Notes: generated by a model from the letters alone, not told the origin. Shown: positions 1 to 9,831, counted from the first letter of the stretch. The stretch is DNA of 24,326 nt from Halieaceae bacterium (GCA_011523115.1 WTHO01000132.1:15513-39838); one strand, 5' to 3'. Numbers and translations: made by a program.

Positions 1-778
1 CAGCCGCACCATGGATCTGGATCTCCCCAATATCACCGTCTGTCTGCGACGCACGCTCCATTTCAGCAATCAAGGCACTGCCGACGACCACGGCGTCGGC
101 AGAGGAGGCAACGACTCTGGCACTGTCGGCGTCCTTAATGCCAAAACCCACCGCCACTGGCAGGGGGGTCTTGCTCCTGATCAATGCGACGCTCTGGGCG
201 ACCGCCTCGGTGTCCAATTGACCGGACCCGGTCACGCCTTTGACTGCCACGCAGTAAATAAACCCGCGAGCTCGATCAACAATCGTCTGGATACGAGACT
301 CCGGCGTCGTCGGTGAAATGAGAAAAATGTTGTCCAGCGAGACCGCCTGCAGAGCACGATCTATCTGATCCACCTCCTCGGGCGGGAGATCTACAGTGAT
401 CAGGCCGTCGACGCCGGCCTCCGCGCAGGCGCTGGCAAAGGCATCGTAACCGAAGCGCTCGATAGGATTCGCGTAGCCCATCATGACCACAGGTGTGTGC
501 TGGTCGTCTCTGCGGAAAGTGGCAACAATCTCGAGCACTTTGCGCAGCGTCATACCATTTTCCAGCGCCCGCTCATGCCCCTTCTGAATGACCGGACCTT
601 CGGACATGGGATCCGAGAAGGGCACGCCCACCTCTAAAACGTCTGCCCCCGCTGCCACCAACTGATGAAGAAGGTCCACCGTGCCCTCAGGCGTAGGATC
701 ACCGGCCACGACATAGGGAATCACCCCCTTCCGCCCGTTAGACTTCAGGTCAGCGAACACTCCAGCGAGACGACTCAT
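1..778 (-). CDS. trpA: Tryptophan synthase alpha chain, 3' end cut by window edge
   Basis: The alpha subunit cleaves indole-3-glycerol phosphate to indole and glyceraldehyde-3-phosphate in the cytoplasmic TrpA2B2 complex. Reading leftward from the ATG at 776-778 gives MSRLAGVFADLKSNGRKGV, then IPYVVAGDPTPEG, EVGVPFSDPMSEGPVIQK, VVMMGYANPIERFG, GLITVDLPPEE and VGSALIAEMERA. These are the family's barrel signatures, including the catalytic Glu in EVGVPF. About 259 residues are present against a usual length near 268, so only the last ten or so lie outside the window. It starts 7 bases after the trpB stop, with GAGGTT as a ribosome site, so the two subunits are surely co-translated. The second catalytic acid, usually Asp in SDPxADGP, reads Glu here (SDPMSEGP). 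Confidence 0.96.
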   Translation of the reverse strand, partial: MSRLAGVFADLKSNGRKGVIPYVVAGDPTPEGTVDLLHQLVAAGADVLEVGVPFSDPMSEGPVIQKGHERALENGMTLRKVLEIVATFRRDDQHTPVVMMGYANPIERFGYDAFASACAEAGVDGLITVDLPPEEVDQIDRALQAVSLDNIFLISPTTPESRIQTIVDRARGFIYCVAVKGVTGSGQLDTEAVAQSVALIRSKTPLPVAVGFGIKDADSARVVASSADAVVVGSALIAEMERASQTDGDIGEIQIHGAA

Positions 779-785
779 GTCAACC

Positions 786-2006
786 TCAAACCTCAATTCC
801 GTCAAGCGCTGCAACCGTGAGGATATCTTTGTCGCCGCGCCCGGACAGGTTGACAACAATATGCTGATCTTCAGTCATCGTAGCTGCCAGCTTCTCCGCA
901 TGTGCCAGTGCGTGAGCTGTCTCAAGCGCGGGCATAATGCCTTCAATTTTGGTCAGTCGATGAAAAGCGTCGAGGGCCTCGTCGTCGTTAGCCGCCACAT
1001 ATTGCACTCTCCCGATATCCTTCAACCAAGCATGCTCGGGACCTACGCCGGGATAATCCAGTCCGGCAGAAACCGAGTGGGTCTCAATAATTTGCCCGTC
1101 CTGGTCCTGCATAAGGTAGGTGCGATTACCATGCAGCACCCCGGGACTTCCCGCTGACAGCGGAGCGGCGTGCTGCCCGGTCTCCAAACCCTTACCGCCT
1201 GCCTCAACGCCATACATCGCGACGGAGGCATCCCCAAGGAAAGGGTGGAATAAGCCAATGGCATTAGAGCCTCCGCCGACGCAGGCAACCAAGGCGTCGG
1301 GGAGCTTGCCATTCTGAGCAAGTGATTGGGCACGCGCTTCACGACCAATGACGCTCTGAAAGTCCCTCACCAGCATCGGATACGGATGCGGGCCGGCAAC
1401 CGTACCAATGATGTAAAACGTATCGTCGATATGTGTCACCCAGTCTCGCATCGCCTCGTTCATTGCGTCTTTTAAGGTGCGCGAGCCCGAAGTCACTGAA
1501 ATAACCTGTGCTCCCAGCAACTTCATGCGGTAGACGTTGAGAGATTGGCGGCGAATGTCTTCTTCACCCATAAAAACATGGCACTCCAGACCCAGCCGTG
1601 CCGCCACAGTGGCGCTCGCCACACCGTGCTGCCCGGCCCCAGTCTCGGCAATCACCCGCTTTTTCCCCATGTGCTTAGCCAGAAGCGCCTGACCGATGGT
1701 GTTGTTCACCTTGTGGGCGCCCGTATGATTCAAGTCTTCTCGCTTCAGGAAGATCCGCCCGCCGCCGATATGGTCGGAGAGCCGAGACGCTTCATACAAT
1801 GGCGAGGGGCGTCCGACGTAGTGCGCTAAATCCAGATCAAACTCTCGTTGGAAGTTAGCGTCGTCTTTGAGATCTGCATACAACTGCTCGAGATCAGCCA
1901 GCGCTGACATCAGGGTCTCGGCCACAAACTTGCCGCCAAATCGACCAAAACGACCGCTCGCATCTGGTACGGTCGAAAACAATTCTGGCGTTATTTCACT
2001 CGTCAT
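786..2006 (-). CDS. trpB: Tryptophan synthase beta chain
   Basis: This is the PLP-dependent beta subunit that condenses indole with serine to give tryptophan. The 406-residue protein is full length. The PLP lysine is Lys99 in HTGAHKVNN, the catalytic glutamate is Glu121 in ETGAGQHG, and the phosphate-binding GGGSNA loop is at residues 244-249. The N-terminal [16 protein letters not shown] is typical of bacterial TrpB1. The gene lies 6 bases behind trpF and 7 bases ahead of trpA, inside a trpF-trpB-trpA unit. The ATG start at 2004-2006 is preceded by GAGATGATG, which overlaps the trpF stop region. Nothing looks damaged or unusual. Confidence 0.98.
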   Translation of the reverse strand: MTSEITPELFSTVPDASGRFGRFGGKFVAETLMSALADLEQLYADLKDDANFQREFDLDLAHYVGRPSPLYEASRLSDHIGGGRIFLKREDLNHTGAHKVNNTIGQALLAKHMGKKRVIAETGAGQHGVASATVAARLGLECHVFMGEEDIRRQSLNVYRMKLLGAQVISVTSGSRTLKDAMNEAMRDWVTHIDDTFYIIGTVAGPHPYPMLVRDFQSVIGREARAQSLAQNGKLPDALVACVGGGSNAIGLFHPFLGDASVAMYGVEAGGKGLETGQHAAPLSAGSPGVLHGNRTYLMQDQDGQIIETHSVSAGLDYPGVGPEHAWLKDIGRVQYVAANDDEALDAFHRLTKIEGIMPALETAHALAHAEKLAATMTEDQHIVVNLSGRGDKDILTVAALDGIEV

Positions 2007-2012
2007 AATTCA

Positions 2013-2642
2013 TCATCTCGTTAGCTCACTCGCTGCCAATTTTGCAGCCTCAATAAATGCACGCATGCTGGCTGGGTCCTTAATGCCTTTTTCCCGCTCA
2101 ACACCACTACTGACGTCGACCGCTGCAGGCTTGACCTGCCTCACTGCTACCGCAACATTGTCGGGATGAAGCCCGCCTGCGAGGATAACGCGGTCTGCAA
2201 GAGCCCGATCTACCCAGTCCCAGTCAAAGCTGCTGCCCGTTCCACCAAATTGCCCCTCGTGGCTGCTATCCAGCAACAACGCACTGGCAGCGTGGAACCG
2301 CTCAGCTTCCCTGAGTAGATTCACATCCGCGCTCATGGGTATCGCCTTCAAATAGGGCCAGCCAAACTGACCGCAGAAAGCCGGGGATTCCCTCCCGTGA
2401 AACTGCAATAGGTTCAATGGCACGGCCTCAAGTACGGCCTCGACCTCCTCCGCGCTCGGGTCCACAAACAGCCCCACCATCATGCCCAATCCGGACACCG
2501 CACCCCGGATAGCCCGAGCCTGCTCAATGGTAACGGAACGCGCACTGCCGGGATAAAAGACAACGCCGACCGCATCTGCGCCCAGCGCGAGCGCCAACGC
2601 CGCGTCTTCCTCGCGCGTGATCCCGCATATCTTTACGCGCAT
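2013..2642 (-). CDS. trpF: Phosphoribosylanthranilate isomerase
   Basis: TrpF performs the Amadori rearrangement of phosphoribosylanthranilate in tryptophan synthesis. The product is a stand-alone 209-residue barrel, not fused to TrpC. The catalytic Cys6 sits in KICGIT, the general acid Asp125 in LLLDSSHEGQFGGTG, and the phosphate loops in ILAGGLHPDNV and DVSSGVEREKGIKD. The N-terminal GADAVGVVFYPGSAR is the usual second strand and loop. The ATG start at 2640-2642 is 44 bases beyond the truA stop. truA-trpF adjacency is common in Pseudomonas-like gammaproteobacteria, and here trpBA follow directly. Confidence 0.97.
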   Translation of the reverse strand: MRVKICGITREEDAALALALGADAVGVVFYPGSARSVTIEQARAIRGAVSGLGMMVGLFVDPSAEEVEAVLEAVPLNLLQFHGRESPAFCGQFGWPYLKAIPMSADVNLLREAERFHAASALLLDSSHEGQFGGTGSSFDWDWVDRALADRVILAGGLHPDNVAVAVRQVKPAAVDVSSGVEREKGIKDPASMRAFIEAAKLAASELTR

Positions 2643-2686
2643 TGAACGCCCCCAGCCAAACCTGCAGTTTAACAGCTTCGCAAATG

Positions 2687-3517
2687 CTACAGGTGGCCTG
2701 TGAGCAATGTTGGTCCCTCCGGCGTATCGGGTAGCTCAAACCCGGGGGGGTAGCTCACCGCTGTAAGGTAAAGTCCGTCAGGGGGAGCGGTTTCAGCAGC
2801 GAGTGTCCGGTCCCTTTTTAAAAGCACGTTCTCGAACCATTCAACGGTTCGCAGCCCTGCGCCGACCGCGAGTAACGAGCCCACTATGTTACGCACCATA
2901 TGGTGCAAAAAGGCGTTGGCGCTGATATCCACAACCACCAGCCGGCCGCGGCGTTCGACAGAGCATCGGTTTATGTTGCGATACGGGGTTTTAGCCTGGC
3001 AACTCGCTGCGCGGAATGCGCTGAAATCCTGCTCACCCAGCAAAAGGTGGCAGGCTTCGTTCATCAGATCGAGGTTCAGGGTATGCCGGTACCACGTCAC
3101 CAAGCCATCGAGCGCCGCAGACTTGGTCGACGTATTGCAGATGATGTAGCGATAACACCGCTCTGTCGCACTAAAACGGGCGTGGAAATCGGCACCCACG
3201 GATGCCGCCCAGTGCACTCTGACATCATCGGGCAAGTGTCGATTCGTGCCCAGAACCCAAGCCTTGATGCTGCGTCCCGCGGGGTCATCAAAGTGAATAA
3301 CCTGCGAGTACCCGTGAACGCCTGTATCGGTCCTGCCGGCGCAGGTGGTGGTAACACTCACACCTGCAACAGATGACAGCGCTTCCTCCAGTGTTTCTTG
3401 CACAGTAGCCACGTCCAGATGCGGCTGCGCCTGCCAACCGTGATACCCGCCCCCATGATATTCAATCCGAGCGGCAACCCGAGTGCCGGGTACCAATGCT
3501 TCATCAGAAAATCTCAA
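2687..3517 (-). CDS. truA: tRNA pseudouridine(38-40) synthase, TTG start
   Basis: TruA converts U38-U40 in tRNA anticodon stems to pseudouridine. The 276-residue protein has IEYHGGGYHGWQAQ near the N-terminus and the catalytic Asp64 in CAGRTDTGVHGYSQVIHF. It also has RYRYIICN-like residues (ERCYRYIICN) and the conserved FLHHMVRNIVGSLL segment near the C-terminus. No in-frame ATG fits the usual N-terminus. The best start is TTG at 3515-3517, about 17 residues before IEYHG as in other TruA proteins, with GAGGT upstream inside the end of fimV. The fimV stop is only 4 bases away, so translation is probably coupled to fimV. A second TTG seven codons later is an alternative start. Confidence 0.95.
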   Translation of the reverse strand: MRFSDEALVPGTRVAARIEYHGGGYHGWQAQPHLDVATVQETLEEALSSVAGVSVTTTCAGRTDTGVHGYSQVIHFDDPAGRSIKAWVLGTNRHLPDDVRVHWAASVGADFHARFSATERCYRYIICNTSTKSAALDGLVTWYRHTLNLDLMNEACHLLLGEQDFSAFRAASCQAKTPYRNINRCSVERRGRLVVVDISANAFLHHMVRNIVGSLLAVGAGLRTVEWFENVLLKRDRTLAAETAPPDGLYLTAVSYPPGFELPDTPEGPTLLTGHL

Positions 3518-3521
3518 CGGG

Positions 3522-5444
3522 TCACGTGACCTCGATCCGCAGAAGTAATTCTCGCGCCTGAGCTTGCTGACTGAGGTCGCCCTCCTTAATCACGCTCATC
3601 AAAACAGGTCGAGCACCCTCCTCGTCACCCATGTCGATGTAGGCTCGTGCCAGATCCAATTGACTATCCATCGGATCGGTCTCTGATCCATATATAGCAG
3701 CATGCTCTTCCCCCGCCGCTGGCTCATCTCCTGTTGCAGCATCGATAGGCGCCAAAGAAAGCCCGGACGTCGCTCCGGATACGGCAACTTCTACGCTCGT
3801 ATTCTCCTCCGATAGCTCAGCCTCTGAGCGTTGCGCGTCTACCTGCTCCAATTCAGGCGCAGAGCCCGCGGCTGTAACCGAGCTGGCTCCCGCATCCACA
3901 AGCCGTTGTCTCACCTGTTCCAACAATTCGGGGGGTATACTGCGTGCCAGTTGATCTAGTAGCGCCCATGCCTCGTCGATTCGTCCTGAATCGACATAGC
4001 AATCGATCAAACGCAGCGTCACTGTCTCTGAGGCCAGACCCTCGGAGACCGCGTCATTCAGGACTTCGATCGCCTGATCAAGTCGACCATACGCAATATA
4101 CACTTCGGCCTCCTCAACAAATGAAGTGGCCAGCTCGGCAGTTTTTGGCCGGGATTCAGGAATCACAGCCGTATCAGCAATATCGTCAGCCTCGCCGGTC
4201 GATGTCGAATGCCGACCGCGCCTGCCCCATATCGCCATCGCGCCAGCCACCAACAAGACAGCGGCACCAACGGACAGTGGCCAGAGCCACACCGGTGAAC
4301 CGAACGGCCCGGGTAAGGCAGTCCCCTCACTGGCTACTCCTGTCCCGTCGGTAGTTTCGCTTGCTGCCTGTGCTGCCAACCTCGCCCGCAACCTTGTAAG
4401 TTCTGCATCCTGTTCAGCCAACCTCGCCTGCAGGGCCTCGATGCTGGCCTGTAATTGACCCACTGTCGTAACCAATGACGCCAATTCAGATAGCTCTGCG
4501 GCCGACGCACTCGGCGGGGCCAGTGCTTTTTCTGCGAGTTGAGCCGCCTGCGACCCCTCAGCTGGCTCAGGGTCGATATCAGTCTGAAGTCGCTCGGCAG
4601 CGAGATTCGAATCCTCATCCGCAACAAGCGTCAAACCGGGCGCGGCGGGACTGGCAGCGAGCGCCCATTCGTCATGCTGCTCAGCTACCTCATCCAATGC
4701 GGTCGCCAAACCAATGCGAATATCTGCCTCATCGGGCAACTGTAATACGTACCCGGCCTTTAACCCGTTGACATTGCCATCCTGAAACGCGGCCGGATTT
4801 GCGGCGACAATCTCCAGCATCGTCTGCTCAATAGAAACCCCGTCAACTGCCGCCTCAGAAGCAATTCGCCACAAGGTATCGGTCGTTCGAACGAGGTACC
4901 GCCCTCCGGCGGCGGGACGATCCGACGTCCCGTCTACGTAGCGGTCAATATCGTCATCGACGCCAGTATCCGTCTCGATACTCGCAAGGGCCGCAGATTC
5001 GGCCGCAAGCCCGCGTTGAGTATTCGCCACGGGATTACCTCCAGCAGGCCGCGGCGGCAAGTCAATCAACACCGTGTATTCTTTTAGCATGCGACCCTCG
5101 GGCCACCTCGCCTCTACAACGAGTTGAAGATACGGTTCGCGAAGCGGTGTCTCACTCCTCAACAACACCCGCTTACCACGGCCGTCTGACTCGATCGTAA
5201 ATTCTATCTCCGACAGGTACGGATCGCGGCGTAAACCGACGCGAGAAAATTCCTCGGAGGATGCAAGGTCAATTTGCAGGTCGCGAACCGCTAGTTCGCC
5301 TGCCTCAAGCAAGACAATTTCTGCTCGCAAAGGTTCATTCAGATGGGAGCTGAGGCTGATAGCGCCCAAGCCAAGAGACCACCCTTCCGAGGGCATTGAG
5401 AGTGAGAGGGCAAAGCCCAAAATTAGACTGAATCGTTTATGCAT
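3522..5444 (-). CDS. fimV: FimV-type polar hub protein with LysM domain, short form
   Basis: FimV proteins bind peptidoglycan at the cell pole and organise type IV pili, secretion and signalling proteins. The 640-residue product has a signal peptide at about 1-23 and the FimV N-terminal domain (LGLGAISLSSHLNEPLRAEI through VEARWPEGRMLKEYTVLID, residues 24-130). A LysM domain lies at about 182-240 (YLVRTTDTLWRIA, ending GYVLQLP). A coiled coil covers about 316-362, rich in Leu, Ala, Glu and Arg. One membrane helix is at about 385-407 and is followed by Arg residues. A TPR-like cytoplasmic part includes the FimV C-terminal repeat LDLARAYIDMGDEEGARPVL (596-615). P. aeruginosa FimV is over 900 residues, so the acidic linker is much reduced. 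The gene is preceded by 98 noncoding bases after asd and lies 4 bases before truA. I see no pilus genes in the window. Confidence 0.93.
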   Translation of the reverse strand: MHKRFSLILGFALSLSMPSEGWSLGLGAISLSSHLNEPLRAEIVLLEAGELAVRDLQIDLASSEEFSRVGLRRDPYLSEIEFTIESDGRGKRVLLRSETPLREPYLQLVVEARWPEGRMLKEYTVLIDLPPRPAGGNPVANTQRGLAAESAALASIETDTGVDDDIDRYVDGTSDRPAAGGRYLVRTTDTLWRIASEAAVDGVSIEQTMLEIVAANPAAFQDGNVNGLKAGYVLQLPDEADIRIGLATALDEVAEQHDEWALAASPAAPGLTLVADEDSNLAAERLQTDIDPEPAEGSQAAQLAEKALAPPSASAAELSELASLVTTVGQLQASIEALQARLAEQDAELTRLRARLAAQAASETTDGTGVASEGTALPGPFGSPVWLWPLSVGAAVLLVAGAMAIWGRRGRHSTSTGEADDIADTAVIPESRPKTAELATSFVEEAEVYIAYGRLDQAIEVLNDAVSEGLASETVTLRLIDCYVDSGRIDEAWALLDQLARSIPPELLEQVRQRLVDAGASSVTAAGSAPELEQVDAQRSEAELSEENTSVEVAVSGATSGLSLAPIDAATGDEPAAGEEHAAIYGSETDPMDSQLDLARAYIDMGDEEGARPVLMSVIKEGDLSQQAQARELLLRIEVT

Positions 5445-5542
5445 GGGCTCGCCGCCTTTACCTTCCTATGGTGTGGCTTTGAATCAGCCCCCGCAACCTT
5501 TCCTTGGTCACTTTGCTCATGGGGCTCGAGATTACGAATCTA

Positions 5543-6562
5543 TTAGAGATGCTGCGCCAAAAGCAGTTCCGCTATCTGGACGCTGTTCAGCGCGGCGCCT
5601 TTGCGTACGTTGTCAGCCACCACCCAAAGATTCAAGCCTCTTGGATGTGAAATATCTGCACGGATGCGGCCGACAAACACAGGATCCCGGCCCGCAGAGT
5701 CTGTCACCGGTGTTGGATAGCCTCCCGCCTCATGCCTGTCGATAACGGTTACGCCATCTGCACCCTCAAGAAGCTCCCTGGCAGCATCAGCGGTAATGGC
5801 TTCGCGGGTCTCGATGTGAACCGCTTCAGCGTGCCCAAAAAACACGGGCACCCGCACACAGGTAGGATTCACCGCAATGGCGGGGTCGTCCAGAATTTTC
5901 TGCGTTTCCCAGACCATTTTCATTTCTTCTCGGGTGTAGCCATTGTCCTGAAACTGATCAATATGGGGCAAGGCGTTAAAAGCGATTTGTCTGGGGTAGA
6001 CATCGGGCTCCGCCGGCTTGCCGTTCAGCAGTCGGGCCGTCTGACCCGCGAGTTCCTCGATCGCAGCCTTGCCGGTACCACTGACTGCTTGGTAGGTCGC
6101 CACGTTAATTCGCTCAATTCCAACAGCGTCGTAGATTGGCTTGAGCGCCACCAACATGCCGATGGTGGAGCAGTTGGGGTTGGCGATGATGCCTCGATTG
6201 CCGTAGTGGCTGATCGCCTGAGGGTTGACCTCAGGGATCACTAGAGGGATGTCATCATCGCGACGGAAATGCGAGGTGTTGTCGATTACAACGCAACCCG
6301 CTGCAGCGGCAATCGGCGCGAATTCAGCGCTGATATCGCCACCCGCTGAGAAAAGCGCAATCGGCGTCTGCGAAAAATCGAACTCACTTAAATCCTGAAC
6401 AACATGTCGTTTGCCACGAAACTGCACTGATTTACCCGCAGAACGGGCTGATGCCAGCGGGTACAGCGTGTCGACGGGGAAATCACGTGACTCGAGGATC
6501 TCCAACATGACCTCTCCGACAGCCCCGGTGACGCCCACTACAGCTACATTGACCTTCCTCAC
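5543..6562 (-). CDS. asd: Aspartate-semialdehyde dehydrogenase
   Basis: Asd reduces beta-aspartyl phosphate to aspartate semialdehyde, the branch point to Lys/diaminopimelate, Thr and Met. The 339-residue protein shows an NADP-binding GVTGAVGEVM loop at 10-20, the catalytic Cys131 in IIANPNCSTIGM, and Gln158 in ATYQAVSGTGKAA. His244 lies in PTCVRVPVFFGHAEAVHI, and LNLWVVADNVRKGAALN is near the C-terminus. The start is GTG at 6560-6562, with GAGGGAG from the last codons of leuB as ribosome site. The leuB stop is 5 bases upstream, so asd reads as the fourth gene of leuCDB-asd. Its length and motifs match the Pseudomonas-like Asd form that usually precedes fimV. Confidence 0.97.
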   Translation of the reverse strand: MRKVNVAVVGVTGAVGEVMLEILESRDFPVDTLYPLASARSAGKSVQFRGKRHVVQDLSEFDFSQTPIALFSAGGDISAEFAPIAAAAGCVVIDNTSHFRRDDDIPLVIPEVNPQAISHYGNRGIIANPNCSTIGMLVALKPIYDAVGIERINVATYQAVSGTGKAAIEELAGQTARLLNGKPAEPDVYPRQIAFNALPHIDQFQDNGYTREEMKMVWETQKILDDPAIAVNPTCVRVPVFFGHAEAVHIETREAITADAARELLEGADGVTVIDRHEAGGYPTPVTDSAGRDPVFVGRIRADISHPRGLNLWVVADNVRKGAALNSVQIAELLLAQHL

Positions 6563-6567
6563 CGGCG

Positions 6568-7662
6568 CTATTCTCCCTCGTAGCTCAAAGCGGAAACGAC
6601 CGCATCGCCCATAGCTCTTGTACCTATCACGGCTTCCTCCGCTTCGTTGGTAGCAATATCCCCTGTCCTTTTACCTGCCGAAAGTACATCCGCGACCGCC
6701 CTTTCAATATCGTTTGCTGCTTCCGACTCGTCGAGGGAATATCGCATTAGCATTGCGGCAGACAAAATCGTTGCCAGCGGATTGGCTTTATCCTCGCCCG
6801 CAATGTCGGGCGCTGAACCGTGCACAGGCTCGTACAGGCCGGCTGAGCTTGCGTTAAGCGAAGCCGAGGGCAACATGCCGATGGAGCCGGTGAGCATCGC
6901 GGCGGTGTCTGACAATATATCCCCGAAAAGATTCCCCGTGACGATGACGTCGAACTGCTTGGGTTCTCGCACGAGCTGCATCGCCGCGTTGTCGACATAC
7001 ATGTGAGACAGGGATACGTCTGGAAACTCGGGCCGCAAAGACTCCATGACCTCTCGCCACAGCATCGTGACCTCAAGCACATTCGCTTTATCGACGGAAC
7101 ACAAGCGACCGCCGCGCTTTCGCGCCGCCTCAAAGGCCAATCTGCCGATACGGCGGATTTCGTTTTCGTCATAGCGGTCGGTGTTGATGCCTTCTCGAAC
7201 TCCGTCCTCTCGAACTGAAATGCCCCGCGGTTCACCGAAGTAAATCCCGCCCGTCAGCTCTCTGACGATGAGCACATCAAGCCCTGCTACTCGCTCCGCG
7301 CGCAGACTTGAAGCACCGGCCAATTCAGGGAATAAGAGCGCTGGCCGAAGGTTGCAGAAAAGATCCAGATCCGCCCTGATCGCCAACAAGCCCCGCTCGG
7401 GCCGCTGAGCTGCCGGGAGACTGTCCCACTGTGGACCACCCACTGCCCCAAGCAGTATCGCATCTGCTTCTCTCGCTGCAGCTCGAGTGGAAGCCGGGTA
7501 AGCGGTGCCCTCAACGTCTATTGCTGCGCCGCCGAGATTAGCCTCCCGGAACTCGAGTTGCAGCGCGTAACGCTTTCCCACTACCTCAAGAACTTTCTTC
7601 GCCTCTCGAACGACCTCTGGGCCTATGCCATCGCCGGGCAACAGCAGAATCCGACGTTTCAC
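6568..7662 (-). CDS. leuB: 3-isopropylmalate dehydrogenase
   Basis: LeuB oxidatively decarboxylates 3-isopropylmalate with NAD in leucine synthesis. The 364-residue protein opens with [14 protein letters not shown]. It carries the substrate site [21 protein letters not shown], the [14 protein letters not shown] segment with the catalytic Tyr, [16 protein letters not shown] with the catalytic Lys, and [11 protein letters not shown] with the metal-binding Asp. The NAD-binding [18 protein letters not shown] follows near the C-terminus. The start is GTG at 7660-7662, overlapping the leuD stop by 4 bases (GTGA), so it is translationally coupled. The Asp-rich catalytic set is complete and nothing suggests loss of function. 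Confidence 0.98.
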   Translation of the reverse strand: MKRRILLLPGDGIGPEVVREAKKVLEVVGKRYALQLEFREANLGGAAIDVEGTAYPASTRAAAREADAILLGAVGGPQWDSLPAAQRPERGLLAIRADLDLFCNLRPALLFPELAGASSLRAERVAGLDVLIVRELTGGIYFGEPRGISVREDGVREGINTDRYDENEIRRIGRLAFEAARKRGGRLCSVDKANVLEVTMLWREVMESLRPEFPDVSLSHMYVDNAAMQLVREPKQFDVIVTGNLFGDILSDTAAMLTGSIGMLPSASLNASSAGLYEPVHGSAPDIAGEDKANPLATILSAAMLMRYSLDESEAANDIERAVADVLSAGKRTGDIATNEAEEAVIGTRAMGDAVVSALSYEGE

Positions 7663-8309
7663 AAACGAATATCCTGAAACAGCCAGGGAAAACGCTCTTC
7701 ATGCCGTTGCTCAAAGGATTTGATCGCGCTCGCACTCTCGAGGGTGATCCCGATGTCATCAAGTCCCTTCATCAGGCAATCGCGTCGAAAAGCATCGATC
7801 TCAAAACTCCAGACCGCGCCATCTGGCAGGGTGATCGAGCAGGTCTCCAGATCGATCTGGAGACGGTACCCTTCGTGAGCGTAAGTCGCCTCAAAAAGCA
7901 GGTCCACCTCTGAGGCCGACAGCGTGATAGGCAAAATCCCGTTCTTCAGCGCATTAGACCGGAAGATGTCAGCGAAGCTCGGCGCAATGACAGCACGAAA
8001 GCCATAGTCTTCCATTGCCCACGCAGCGTGCTCTCTACTCGAACCACAACCGAAATTTTCCCTTGCCAGCAAGATCGAGGCACCCTGATATCGGGCAAAG
8101 TTAAGCGGGAAGTCTGGATTGAGCGGACGCTGACTGTTATCCGCGTCAGGCTCACCCACATCGAGATAACGCAGCTCGTCAAACAGATTGGGGCCAAATC
8201 CAGATCTGCGAATGGATTTCAGAAATTGCTTCGGCACCATGAGATCGGTATCCACGTTAGCCCTGTCCATTGGCGCAACGAGTCCGTCAAGCTGGGTAAA
8301 TGGCTTCAT
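7659..8309 (-). CDS. leuD: 3-isopropylmalate dehydratase small subunit
   Basis: This is the swivelling small subunit of isopropylmalate isomerase, working with LeuC to interconvert 2- and 3-isopropylmalate. The 216-residue product begins [31 protein letters not shown], and has [50 protein letters not shown], the signature segment of the family. I chose ATG at 8307-8309, giving TGATG overlap with the leuC stop and eight bases from the GGAG ribosome site. GTG one codon upstream (8312) is possible. leuB begins inside its stop codon, so leuC, leuD and leuB form a tight unit. Confidence 0.97.
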   Translation of the reverse strand: MKPFTQLDGLVAPMDRANVDTDLMVPKQFLKSIRRSGFGPNLFDELRYLDVGEPDADNSQRPLNPDFPLNFARYQGASILLARENFGCGSSREHAAWAMEDYGFRAVIAPSFADIFRSNALKNGILPITLSASEVDLLFEATYAHEGYRLQIDLETCSITLPDGAVWSFEIDAFRRDCLMKGLDDIGITLESASAIKSFEQRHEERFPWLFQDIRL

Positions 8310-9742
8310 CACTGAGACTCCCCAAACATTGCGTCATCAACCGCCACAAAATGCCCCGCCACGGCCGCGGCGGCCGCCATCGCGGGGCTGACAAGATGGG
8401 TTCTACCGCCAGCGCCCTGGCGGCCCTCAAAATTACGATTCGAAGTGCTCGCGCAACGCTCACCAGGCAACAAGCGGTCAGCATTCATTGCAAGGCACAT
8501 GGAGCAGCCGGGATCTCGCCACTCCATCCCTGCGTCGAGAAAAATCTTGTCCAAGCCTTCGGATTCCGCCTGGGCCTTGACCAGACCCGAACCGGGAACC
8601 ACCAAGGCCTTGCGGATTGTCGCGGCAATTCGTCGACCTTTGAGCACAGCAGCGGCGGCTCTGAGATCCTCAATCCGAGAGTTGGTACATGAACCAATGA
8701 AGATCGCGTCAGGCTTGATATCGGTAATGGCCATACCTTGCTCAAGCCCCATATATTCCAGCGCGCGACTCAGGCCCTGCCGACTGGTCTCGTCCTGCAT
8801 ATCGTCGAGTTTGGGGACACAGCTTTCGACTGAGGCAACCATCTCAGGGGACGTTCCCCATGTGACGTGAGGCGATATTGCCTCCCCGTCCAATATCAAA
8901 GTTCGGTCAAAGACAGCCGCCTCGTCAGAGCGAAGAGTGCGCCACCATGCCTCTGCCTGATCCCAGAGGTCCCCTTTGGGAGCCAGCGGTTTGTTATGAA
9001 AGTATTCCAAAGTGACATCGTCAACGCCCACCAGCCCGCACCGTGCACCCGCTTCGATCGCCATGTTGCAGAGGGTCATGCGGCCCTCCATAGTGAGCGC
9101 CTCAACGGCAGTTCCACAGAATTCGATTGCGTAGCCTGTACCGCCTGCAGTGCCGATCTCGCCGATTACCGCGAGCGCGATATCTTTAGCAGTGACTCCC
9201 TCGCGAAGCACGCCCGTCACTTCAACGCGAAAATTCTTCATCTTGCGCTGAATGAGGCACTGCGTCGCCAGCACGTGCTCAACCTCTGATGTGCCGATTC
9301 CATGCGCTAAGGCACCGGCAGCACCATGTGTGGAGGTATGGGAGTCACCACAGACGACAGTCATCCCCGGCAAGACCGCACCCTGCTCTGGCCCCATCAC
9401 GTGCACAATCCCCTGCCGCGGATCATTCAGAGGAATCTCCGGGACGTTAAACGCTTCGCAATTATCATCGAGCGTCTGTAGTTGCAGTCGCGACACCGCG
9501 TCGGGTAGCGCGGCAAGGCCGCCTTGCCGTTCCGATGCCAGCGTCGAGACATTATGGTCGGGCACCGCCAGGTTCGCGCTCCGACGCCACAGCGGGCGCC
9601 CCGCCAAGACAAGTCCCTCGAAAGCTTGAGGAGACGTGACCTCGTGCAACAGGTGGCGATCAATATAGATCAGTGCGGTACCGTCTTCCCGCTGCTCAAC
9701 CAAATGCGCGTCCCACAATTTGTCGTAGAGGGTTTGTGCCAT
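8309..9742 (-). CDS. leuC: 3-isopropylmalate dehydratase large subunit
   Basis: LeuC is the iron-sulphur catalytic subunit of isopropylmalate isomerase. The 477-residue protein has [13 protein letters not shown] at 129-141. The three [4Fe-4S] ligands are visible: Cys352 in [10 protein letters not shown], and Cys413 and Cys416 in [37 protein letters not shown] and [19 protein letters not shown] are also family landmarks. The start is ATG at 9740-9742, with AAGGGC directly before it. It is the first gene of leuCDB-asd, and leuA is not in the window. A candidate promoter lies about 90 bases upstream. I saw no leader peptide rich in leucine codons in the 145-base upstream gap, so attenuation is not obvious. 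Confidence 0.97.
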   Translation of the reverse strand: MAQTLYDKLWDAHLVEQREDGTALIYIDRHLLHEVTSPQAFEGLVLAGRPLWRRSANLAVPDHNVSTLASERQGGLAALPDAVSRLQLQTLDDNCEAFNVPEIPLNDPRQGIVHVMGPEQGAVLPGMTVVCGDSHTSTHGAAGALAHGIGTSEVEHVLATQCLIQRKMKNFRVEVTGVLREGVTAKDIALAVIGEIGTAGGTGYAIEFCGTAVEALTMEGRMTLCNMAIEAGARCGLVGVDDVTLEYFHNKPLAPKGDLWDQAEAWWRTLRSDEAAVFDRTLILDGEAISPHVTWGTSPEMVASVESCVPKLDDMQDETSRQGLSRALEYMGLEQGMAITDIKPDAIFIGSCTNSRIEDLRAAAAVLKGRRIAATIRKALVVPGSGLVKAQAESEGLDKIFLDAGMEWRDPGCSMCLAMNADRLLPGERCASTSNRNFEGRQGAGGRTHLVSPAMAAAAAVAGHFVAVDDAMFGESQ

Positions 9743-9831
9743 GCCCTTGTAGTTCCTGTTGTCACAGAGAGGGGTTTATTACGCGAGCATCACAGCTATA
9801 GCTGCCCGGTACACCCCTCGAAAAGGCGCGG

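Noticed and set aside
777..1157. Plus-strand frame opposite trpB
   Set aside because: trpB is complete with all catalytic residues on the other strand. The plus-strand frame has no recognisable domain.
2900..3376. Long plus-strand reading frame opposite truA
   Set aside because: The minus strand carries a complete truA with catalytic motifs. The plus frame shows no motifs or ribosome site and is a shadow of the coding constraint.
6747..7235. Second minus-strand frame inside leuB
   Set aside because: leuB occupies another minus frame with full family motifs. This one is rich in Arg, Ser and Cys without a domain, as expected of an out-of-frame read.
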